A DNA stretch of 7,943 bases from Candidatus Fischerbacteria bacterium RBG_13_37_8 (GTDB lineage: Bacteria > Acidobacteriota > HRBIN11 > MFGW01): NCBI GenBank assembly GCA_001780385.1, contig MFGW01000202.1, forward strand, positions 10,675 to 18,617, written 5' to 3'. A model generated the notes under the pieces. That model saw nothing but the letters and a program-made list of their open reading frames with translations. It did no database searches and was not told the DNA's origin. Shown piece by piece: positions 1 through 5,458 of this stretch. The position numbers were made by a program, and so were the translations under genes. The stretch's first letter is position 1. Each line of letters begins with the position of its first letter.

Positions 1-1283
1 GGCGTCCTTCCTTCCTCATCCTGCACATTCACATTTGCTCCTGCTTCAACTAATAAATATGCAAAATCCCAGAGTTCATTGCGTAGTACTCCTATAAGTA
101 ATGGCAAATCATGCTCCCCTTTGCTGTTGACATCCGCACCCTGCTCAATTAAAAACTTAATCGCATTAAGATTATAAGAAATCCAACCTCCAGCAAACTG
201 CGAAAGTACATCCCTCCCATGCTTGTTTTTCGCATTTACATCTGCCCCTTTTTCAAGCAAAAACTTCACCCAGTCAAGTTTTCCTTGCCCCGCAGCATAC
301 GCTAATGGACTGATTCCATAATTATCCTCGAGATTTAAATCTGCTCCATGCTCCCCTAATAATGTAACAATATCAATATGACCACTTTGTAATGCTATCA
401 TTAATGCAGCATTTCCATCTTTATTCTGTTCATTAAGGGGTGTGCCATGCTCAAGAAAAAGTTTTACTAAATTTTCCCTGCCTTCGCGGCTCGCAATCAT
501 TAATACATTAACTCCTTCAAAATCTTTTACACTGACATCAGCACCATGGTGAAGCAAAAATGATAGTGTCTTTTCCTTTTGCAATGCATATATGAGCACA
601 CTTTGTCCATATTCATCCTGTACATTTAAATCAGCTCCTTTCTCTATTAATAAATTCATAATTTCCTGCCTGTCATAATCGACAGCAACCATTAATGCTG
701 TCCTCCTATGCAAACCAGTTGCATTAATATCAGCGCCCATATGCAACAGCATCCTGACAATATCTGTGTGTCCATATTCAACAGCAATATTAAGCGGTGT
801 CTGCCCCTCTGCTGTATGTACATTCGTCTCTGCACCTTGTTCCAGAAGAATTGTTGCCTCCCTTATATCACCATTCTGACATGCTTTTATTAAAGGATCA
901 GCATCAGCAGGTGTCGTGAATGTCGAAATGAAATCTGCATCGAGTACCTCTCCGGTGATCGATTTCATCCCTTTTTTCACCGTTACTATGTACGTTGTAG
1001 CAAACAGCATTTCATCCCTCACATGAAAAACAAGCTTCTTCTCAGTCGTCCAAATATATTTCCCCTTTAACATCGGAGAAATGCTAACAAAATCAGGCTC
1101 ATACTCTTTCATTATTTTATTGGTATGTACCATCGGCTCGTTAAACGTGAGTATAATTTCTTCCGCCATTTCAATAGAACCTATTTCACCCGCAGGAAAA
1201 ACTTCCACCCTCAACTCCTGTGATAAAACAATACCTGCAGATAATAGAATAATCCACGATAGCATCACACATTTCTGTTTCAT
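1..1283 (-). CDS. Exported Ig-like (A2M/Big_5-type) plus ankyrin-repeat protein, C-terminus cut by window edge
   Basis: A 427-residue reading frame starts at ATG 1283-1281 and runs off the window start without a stop. GAGG at 1289-1292, 5 nt upstream, supports the start. Residues 1-21 (MKQKCVMLSWIILLSAGIVL + S) are a Sec signal peptide, so the protein is probably periplasmic or outside the cell. Residues about 24-124 look like the Ig-like domain at the front of bacterial alpha-2-macroglobulins (Big_5/SbsA type): 'LTFNEPMV', 'ISPMLKGKYIW', 'LVFHV', 'ATTYIVTV', 'GEVLDADF', 'FTTP'. From about residue 127 there are nine ankyrin repeats and the start of a tenth, with typical 'G.TPL..A...GH.DIV..LL..GADIN' spacing. 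Repeat 4 is a few residues short and repeat 8 is longer than usual. Ankyrin repeats bind proteins; the partner is unknown. It follows the VIT-VWA gene by 87 bp and has its own candidate promoter. Fold assignments are confident; function is not known. Confidence 0.9.
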   Translation of the reverse strand, partial: MKQKCVMLSWIILLSAGIVLSQELRVEVFPAGEIGSIEMAEEIILTFNEPMVHTNKIMKEYEPDFVSISPMLKGKYIWTTEKKLVFHVRDEMLFATTYIVTVKKGMKSITGEVLDADFISTFTTPADADPLIKACQNGDIREATILLEQGAETNVHTAEGQTPLNIAVEYGHTDIVRMLLHMGADINATGLHRRTALMVAVDYDRQEIMNLLIEKGADLNVQDEYGQSVLIYALQKEKTLSFLLHHGADVSVKDFEGVNVLMIASREGRENLVKLFLEHGTPLNEQNKDGNAALMIALQSGHIDIVTLLGEHGADLNLEDNYGISPLAYAAGQGKLDWVKFLLEKGADVNAKNKHGRDVLSQFAGGWISYNLNAIKFLIEQGADVNSKGEHDLPLLIGVLRNELWDFAYLLVEAGANVNVQDEEGRT

Positions 1284-1292
1284 GATTACCTC

Positions 1293-1318
1293 AGGATAGT
1301 GTTAGACACCAGAATTAT
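1293..1318 (-). repeat. 26-bp dispersed hairpin repeat, copy A
   Basis: On the plus strand this reads AGGATAGTG, then TTAGACACC, then AGAATTAT. It matches copy B at 4752-4777 at 21 of 26 positions, in the same orientation, with both flanks identical. The centre can fold as GTGT-TAG-ACAC (1299-1309). The copy abuts the Shine-Dalgarno site of the ankyrin gene and overlaps the predicted 5' end of its transcript. It resembles REP-type intergenic elements in size and position, but no REP-associated transposase is present here. Confidence 0.7.
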
Positions 1319-1347
1319 ATTGTACCGCATTGCAAAAGAATACTCAA
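1319..1347 (-). promoter_or_regulatory. Candidate sigma-70 promoter of the ankyrin gene
   Basis: Read on the minus strand, TTGAGT (1347-1342) and TACAAT (1324-1319) are separated by exactly 17 bp. Each box matches the consensus at four or five of six positions. Transcription would begin near 1312, inside repeat copy A, leaving a leader of about 30 nt before the ATG. It lies wholly in the 87-bp gap behind the VIT-VWA stop codon. This is a sequence match only. Confidence 0.4.
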
Positions 1348-1370
1348 TAAATTACTCAACACTCCTTTTC

Positions 1371-4300
1371 TTACAATTCAATTTCACCCACGGTAAGAAC
1401 ATCTTTCTTATTATCCAGTCGCATGGTAATTGATTTTTTTTGCTCATTTGGGCGGCTGTAATTGGTAAATATATTCACCTGTAGTGTTACAGGACCAAGA
1501 AGCGTCTGCGTATTGCTGCCATAATAGTTCACCTGAATTTTATACCTACCTTTCATTGCCTTCTTTATTAAATATTCCTCTGGTCCGTACCCTTGTGTGA
1601 AATCACGTGAAACGAGTCCACCTATAGATGTTAGCTTATTTGAATAGAAAGCCTTTTCTTCGGTTGGCTCAATTACCCATAAGTCAATGTCTGTCATGTC
1701 CGCATCCCAGGTTAAGACTATGCGAATATCTAAATCTAAAAGTTGTAGAAGCTGCGGTACTACTTTGAATTCAGATATTCCTGCTTTGCGTGCTAATGGA
1801 ATAATGGCATTCATATCCATGAGCGCTATTAGTTCAATCTCATCAAAGCGATCCCATTTAGTCATAATTACATGATTCAATAATTCAATCGCACGCTCAT
1901 ACTGTTTCAGTTCAGCAAGGACAAGAGCAAGATCACGCCATGATTGTGGTTCCTCAGGACGAAGCTTCAGTACTTCCTCAAATGCCATGGAACTTAATTC
2001 TAACATGCCCACCTGCTCAAGCCGATGTCCCAATATTCTCAGAAAATGCGCATTCTCAAGCTCCAGCTCAGCTATGTTAGACAAAATTCGTAATCCAAGT
2101 TCCGTCCTCTTATTTGCAAAAAAGATATCCGCACAATCAAGGAAAAATGCAGGTATATTACCATACTGTTTCTTCTGTTCAAGATATGCTTCATATTCTT
2201 TACCTGATAATGACTTCTTGATTGCATTACTATAAGGCATGTCCGGCTTCCATGGCTCTATGCTGATAGCAGTGTTATCCTCTCTGCGATCTGCAGTTGT
2301 AGATTTTCTTTCTCTAGGAGCTAACCTAAGATAACCTACATTATCTCTTCCAACTGGAACTGACTCCGCTGGTTTCCCAGCAATATGCTCAGTTACTACT
2401 GATTTCGCGGTATCTACCGCTGCATACTCTCCAGTTACTTTAATTACTTCTCCTACAGTAATTTCCATAACAATCGGGAAATCAAGTCTCTGACCTTGTG
2501 AATAGTTAATATTCTCAATTGTATTAGCCTGAAAAGCTTCCATCTCAGCTCTAAGATTATAAGTTCCAGGTTCTAGGTTCCCAAAAAAATAGAAACCATC
2601 AACATCTGTTATTACCGCACGCGAAAAACTTTCCTTATTTAAAGTTATTGTAGCTCCAGGCAGTGGTGCTCCTTCTGAATCGGTGACGATTCCTCCTATT
2701 CCGGGTTGCGAAATTCTTCTTTCAGGACGTGCAGGAACCTGCTTCCTTGCAGTATCAGATGGACGCTGTCTTTCCATGACAGCAACTGGCTTGGTCTCCA
2801 TTGCCTTCTTTTTCTCAATCTTCGGATATTCAGTTTCCCACCAGCTAATGCGTCTCTCCCAGAGTTTCAGTACTCGGTCTATCTTGCTCTGCTCATATTT
2901 TTTTCGGTCAGACTGGCGCATTTCCATCATTTTTATATATTGCTTTCTCATCTCTGAAAGAGTCTCCGGCGGCATTATCTCGTACTGTACATATTGATTC
3001 AGATTGTCCAAAACCATTAACGATGTCCCCGGTGTCACTAATCCATACTTCTTCCCGGTCTCTACTAATTTCTCGTTATTCTTTCTTGAAAATATCATCA
3101 GCTCATTAATCTTGCTCTGTGCCCAATAGGTCATCAATAAATCGCCGGATGAAGCATCGCTTGTCTTTATTTTGTATTTCTTTTCCAGTACCGTTTTTCC
3201 ACCAGCAGAATATTTAATACTTACTTCCGCATCATCAGTCATGAGCATTCCAGTTATCAATAAACGATCTCCTGCCGGTCCGGAATGTGTCGGATATGCT
3301 TCCCCTATCTGTCCGGTTCGTACAACTGCTGATTGAAAATCAAAGCGGGCTTGACCGATATGTTCAACAACTTTTTTATCTGTCAGTTTGCTTAAATTAA
3401 AATATCTGCCGCCACTCTTGTTCGCCATGTAATGCAGCAAAACATGATTTGCCGTTGCATCACCAGAGATTGCATAAACCGGTGCATTAAATTCCTTGGT
3501 TTCCTCCTTGCCAAAATTGGAAAGCCCATCTGTAAACAGCAAATAAAAGTCAGGTGCCGTTTTGATGCTCCTTAACGAACCAATTTGTGTACCTCCATCA
3601 TATGCCACCCCAAGCAATTCCTTTATCAATGCTTCACAATTACCATTGGCAATCACATACTCCTTGCCCTTCTCAGCTTCATTTCGAAATACTACCAGCT
3701 CCACTACCACTTTTGCCTCTCGCAGTCCAGTACAATAATCATGCAGTATATTCAACTCACGCTCATGATCTGACTTTCCCCTCGAACCTGAAGCGTCCCA
3801 GTAAAGCCCTATTCTCCGCGGAACCATTCTCTTGCCCGCTATAGATTCAGCCGTTTTCTTAGGATAATCGGTAATCAAAAAATAATAATCACCAGCCTTG
3901 TTTTTCTGGACAGTGACATTTTGTGTTTCAACTTCTGGCAACTCTATCATTAAATCTTCATTTAGCTGAATATCCTCCTGGTGTAATTCAGCAATGTATT
4001 GCTTCTGCCATTCCTTGAAACTGATCGTGCCAAAGCCACTCTTCTTTTCCTGTGGCTTTACAACACTTTTTACCAACTCGATACGTAATGAAAAATCCTT
4101 AACCTTTTCCTTATATTTCAAGGGAAGATGATAAAACGTACCCTGGTCATTATGAATAAGCTCGGTGATATAGCGGACCATTACCTTCCGACTGCCCTTT
4201 GGCGGCATTGGAAAAACACGTGCCTTGAAATTGTTCCCCTTCGTCCATTCCACTAAACCAGGATCTATGCGACGCCGTGTTAAATCCTCAAATACTACAC

Positions 4301-4631
4301 GCGCCTTCTCCCTCTCCACTACTACACCATCTACCATTACACCATTAATATCCAGAGCATAACCACTCACAAAAGCACCTTCCGGCAAAGGAAAATAAAG
4401 ATCCCCCGCTAACTGGCGCTCATGAGGATTATAAAATGTCATCATCATCTGCGTCTCAGCAATAGCTCCCAGTATCTTTACTTCAACCTTCAATTCGGAT
4501 AAGACCATGCTTTGCTTCTGGTCTCCTTCCTGCGATACCATATCCAGCGACCGCTCCTGCGCATATACAATACCCGCAATTAAACATACAAATACCAAAA
4601 AATAAATTTTTCTTAACCTTTCACTACACAT
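1371..4631 (-). CDS. Exported VIT-VWA protein with carboxypeptidase-regulatory-like, TPR and DUF2135 domains
   Basis: This 1086-residue protein ends at TAA 1373-1371. The ATG at 4631 is chosen over the one at 4649 because GGAGGAGGAGG (4637-4647) sits 5 nt upstream of it; the longer form would translate that site. Residues 1-24 are a signal peptide (cleavage after IVYA). Residues 38-157 form a VIT domain. A VWA domain at about 272-429 has a complete MIDAS metal site: DASGS (279-283), GGT (346-348) and TDG (367-369). The typical VIT-family block 'YGLVTPGTSLMVLD' follows at 529. After a charged, probably helical linker (555-639) come a carboxypeptidase-regulatory-like beta domain (645-724), a TonB-receptor-plug-like stretch (723-774), a TPR-like helical region (826-924) and DUF2135 (966-1086, 'LTWDADMTDIDLWVIEP'). 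VIT and VWA domains mediate metal-dependent protein adhesion; the exact role here is unknown. The intact MIDAS suggests real ligand binding. Confidence 0.92.
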   Translation of the reverse strand: MCSERLRKIYFLVFVCLIAGIVYAQERSLDMVSQEGDQKQSMVLSELKVEVKILGAIAETQMMMTFYNPHERQLAGDLYFPLPEGAFVSGYALDINGVMVDGVVVEREKARVVFEDLTRRRIDPGLVEWTKGNNFKARVFPMPPKGSRKVMVRYITELIHNDQGTFYHLPLKYKEKVKDFSLRIELVKSVVKPQEKKSGFGTISFKEWQKQYIAELHQEDIQLNEDLMIELPEVETQNVTVQKNKAGDYYFLITDYPKKTAESIAGKRMVPRRIGLYWDASGSRGKSDHERELNILHDYCTGLREAKVVVELVVFRNEAEKGKEYVIANGNCEALIKELLGVAYDGGTQIGSLRSIKTAPDFYLLFTDGLSNFGKEETKEFNAPVYAISGDATANHVLLHYMANKSGGRYFNLSKLTDKKVVEHIGQARFDFQSAVVRTGQIGEAYPTHSGPAGDRLLITGMLMTDDAEVSIKYSAGGKTVLEKKYKIKTSDASSGDLLMTYWAQSKINELMIFSRKNNEKLVETGKKYGLVTPGTSLMVLDNLNQYVQYEIMPPETLSEMRKQYIKMMEMRQSDRKKYEQSKIDRVLKLWERRISWWETEYPKIEKKKAMETKPVAVMERQRPSDTARKQVPARPERRISQPGIGGIVTDSEGAPLPGATITLNKESFSRAVITDVDGFYFFGNLEPGTYNLRAEMEAFQANTIENINYSQGQRLDFPIVMEITVGEVIKVTGEYAAVDTAKSVVTEHIAGKPAESVPVGRDNVGYLRLAPRERKSTTADRREDNTAISIEPWKPDMPYSNAIKKSLSGKEYEAYLEQKKQYGNIPAFFLDCADIFFANKRTELGLRILSNIAELELENAHFLRILGHRLEQVGMLELSSMAFEEVLKLRPEEPQSWRDLALVLAELKQYERAIELLNHVIMTKWDRFDEIELIALMDMNAIIPLARKAGISEFKVVPQLLQLLDLDIRIVLTWDADMTDIDLWVIEPTEEKAFYSNKLTSIGGLVSRDFTQGYGPEEYLIKKAMKGRYKIQVNYYGSNTQTLLGPVTLQVNIFTNYSRPNEQKKSITMRLDNKKDVLTVGEIEL

Positions 4632-4636
4632 AACTG

Positions 4637-4647
4637 CCTCCTCCTCC
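4637..4647 (-). promoter_or_regulatory. Strong Shine-Dalgarno site that sets the VIT-VWA start
   Basis: On the minus strand GGAGGAGGAGG is followed by a 5-nt spacer (CAGTT) and ATG at 4631. An in-frame ATG at 4649 lies just before it and would encode Glu-Glu-Glu from the same bases. That ATG has no purine-rich site upstream, so the downstream ATG is preferred. Confidence 0.8.
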
Positions 4648-4751
4648 ATACAAACAACTTTAATGCCATATTACCAAGGAATGCAAATGACCCCCCTGCC
4701 TACTTATCTGCCCCTCCCTCTATCCAATTTCTTGAATTTTATCCATTTATT

Positions 4752-4777
4752 AGGATAGTGCCTGGCGCCAGAATTAT
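4752..4777 (-). repeat. 26-bp dispersed hairpin repeat, copy B
   Basis: On the plus strand this reads AGGATAGTG, then CCTGGCGCC, then AGAATTAT. It is the partner of copy A at 1293-1318. All five differences fall in the centre. One stem pair changes from T-A to C-G and another from T-A to T-G, so the GTGN-NNN-NCRC hairpin is kept in plus-sense RNA. The copy spans the stop codon of the DUF4342-like gene (TAA 4776-4774) and extends into the 142-bp gap before the VIT-VWA gene. No T-run follows on either strand, so it is not a classical terminator. Confidence 0.7.
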
Positions 4778-5079
4778 TCTTCGACTTTTTCTACAACAAT
4801 AGTGAGTTTGGCTACTAATGCAGCAAGCGCTCCTACGGCTGCTAATACTGGTAATAAAGCTGCACCGACAATACCTACACTGAGTGGTATCTCCATTAAA
4901 ATCTTCCCTTCTTCATTTTTCAAGATAATGCGGCGTATATTCGCCTGATGAAGCAATTCCTTTATTTTATTGAGCGCCTCGGTTCCATTTAGTCTAAATT
5001 CTTCCACATGTCTCTTCTCTTCTTTTGGCTGTTCTTCCTGCTGTGCTTGCTCTTCATTTTTTTCTTGTTCTTCGATCAT
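4774..5079 (-). CDS. Small DUF4342-like protein with acidic N-terminus
   Basis: This 101-residue protein starts at ATG 5079-5077, with AGGAGG (5087-5092) 7 nt upstream. An in-frame ATG at 5115 has no ribosome site and would run through the GTTCAAN repeat, so it is rejected. Residues 1-27 are rich in Glu, Gln and Lys and probably disordered. Residues 28-101 resemble DUF4342: 'EEFRLNGTEALNKIKELLHQ', then 'RRIILKNEEGKILMEIPLSVG', then an alanine-rich hydrophobic stretch (67-92) and 'LTIVVEK'. The stretch could be a membrane helix or a buried hairpin; there is no signal peptide. The family has no established function that I know of. It is the most upstream of the three minus-strand genes, 142 bp before VIT-VWA, and could share a transcript with it. 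Confidence 0.85.
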   Translation of the reverse strand: MIEEQEKNEEQAQQEEQPKEEKRHVEEFRLNGTEALNKIKELLHQANIRRIILKNEEGKILMEIPLSVGIVGAALLPVLAAVGALAALVAKLTIVVEKVEE

Positions 5080-5086
5080 ATTTATT

Positions 5087-5092
5087 CCTCCT
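5087..5092 (-). promoter_or_regulatory. Shine-Dalgarno site that sets the DUF4342-like start
   Basis: On the minus strand AGGAGG is followed by AATAAAT (7 nt) and ATG at 5079. This fixes the start 36 nt downstream of the longest open frame. Confidence 0.8.
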
Positions 5093-5102
5093 ATGTTAAG
5101 AA

Positions 5103-5130
5103 GTTCAAGGTTCAATGTTCAAAGTTCAAG
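5103..5130. repeat. Tandem heptamer repeat, GTTCAAN x4
   Basis: Four uninterrupted 7-bp units read GTTCAAG, GTTCAAT, GTTCAAA and GTTCAAG. A decayed fifth unit (GTTTCCC) follows. The array sits 24 bp upstream of the DUF4342-like start and would lie in its 5' leader if transcription begins further upstream. The 7-bp period is shared with the larger array at 5265-5397, though the unit is unrelated. Confidence 0.85.
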
Positions 5131-5151
5131 GTTTCCCTTAATTTTACTGCA

Positions 5152-5178
5152 GGGGCATGACCTGCGTCTGCCCTTTTT
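5152..5178 (+). terminator. Terminator-like hairpin with T-run
   Basis: The left arm GGGCA-T-GAC (5153-5161) pairs with the right arm GTC-TGCCC (5166-5173). This gives eight base pairs with one bulged T and a CTGC loop. TTTTT follows at 5174-5178. The shape is that of a rho-independent terminator for plus-strand transcription. No plus-strand gene lies upstream, so it may instead stop antisense transcription into the minus-strand genes, or be a dispersed repeat that merely looks like a terminator. Confidence 0.5.
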
Positions 5179-5195
5179 ATTTTCATTGTTCGTAC

Positions 5196-5209
5196 TGTGT
5201 ATAAACACA
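5196..5209. promoter_or_regulatory. Candidate operator, TGTGT-N4-ACACA
   Basis: There are perfect 5-bp inverted arms around ATAA in the divergent gap. Symmetric sites of this size are common regulator targets. The site contains a TATAAA box-like match on the plus strand. No regulator gene is in the window, and a chance occurrence is possible. Confidence 0.25.
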
Positions 5210-5242
5210 TGTTGTTTTCCTATGTATTACTATACTAAAAAC

Positions 5243-5255
5243 GCAATAATATTGC
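5243..5255. promoter_or_regulatory. Candidate operator, perfect palindrome GCAATA-A-TATTGC
   Basis: This 13-bp palindrome has 6-bp arms and one central base. It lies 10 bp before the heptamer array in the AT-rich part of the divergent region. It could be a dimeric regulator site serving either flanking gene; the evidence is symmetry and location only. Confidence 0.3.
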
Positions 5256-5264
5256 TACATGTTC

Positions 5265-5397
5265 CCCCTGTCCCCTGTTCCCTGTCCCCTGTTCCCTGTT
5301 CCCTGTCCCCTGTTCCCTGTTCCCTGTTCCCTGTCCCCTGTCCCCTGTTCCCTGTCCCCTGTTCCCTGTTCCCTGTTCCCTGTCCCCTGTCCCCTGT
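5265..5397. repeat. Tandem heptamer array, YCCCTGT x19
   Basis: Nineteen 7-bp units (133 bp) run with no indel. Only the first base varies, C or T. In order the units read CCTCTTCTTTCCTCTTTCC. Units 1-6 equal units 11-16, and units 7-12 equal units 14-19, so block duplications built the array. Heptamer arrays of this kind are known from cyanobacteria as STRR sequences. The array ends 61 bp before the phosphatase start, so changes in copy number would alter the distance from upstream elements to that gene. Confidence 0.95.
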
Positions 5398-5458
5398 TTT
5401 GAACCAATAGTCGTTCTCAAGCGTTTAAATTATGGAATACCTAAAGTGAGGAATTAGA

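Larger units (their letters stand above)
5080..5458. other. Repeat-rich divergent intergenic region
   Basis: This 379-bp gap separates the minus-strand DUF4342-like gene from the plus-strand phosphatase gene, so it should hold promoters for both. From left to right I see the AGGAGG site (5087-5092), four GTTCAAN heptamers, a hairpin with a T-run, two short palindromes and 19 YCCCTGT heptamers. No promoter pair with good boxes and spacing stands out on either strand. TATACT at 5231-5236 and TTGAAC at 5399-5404 are isolated box-like matches. Long open frames crossing the heptamer array on both strands are products of its lack of stop codons. Confidence 0.8.

Noticed and set aside
1687..3844. 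Several plus-strand open frames of 60-100 codons
   Set aside because: All lie antisense within the VIT-VWA gene, whose frame is continuous with recognisable domains.
4632..4649. ATG at 4649 as start of the VIT-VWA gene
   Set aside because: It would translate the GGAGGAGGAGG ribosome site as glutamates; ATG 4631 is correctly spaced behind that site and directly starts a signal peptide.
4691..4718. C-rich tracts (G-rich on the minus strand) upstream of VIT-VWA as a possible G-quadruplex
   Set aside because: The tracts do not make four well-spaced G3 runs with short loops, so the call is not supported.
5103..5397. CRISPR array
   Set aside because: The repeats are contiguous 7-mers without spacers, and no cas gene is nearby.
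4970..5410. A 146-codon open frame on the plus strand with repeated Pro-Cys-Ser-Leu residues
   Set aside because: It lies antisense to the DUF4342-like gene and then translates the stop-free YCCCTGT array; it has no ribosome site and low-complexity sequence only.
5235..5420. A minus-strand open frame rich in Gln-Gly-Thr-Gly-Asp-Arg
   Set aside because: This is the heptamer array read on the other strand; a 7-bp unit gives a 21-bp coding period without any gene.
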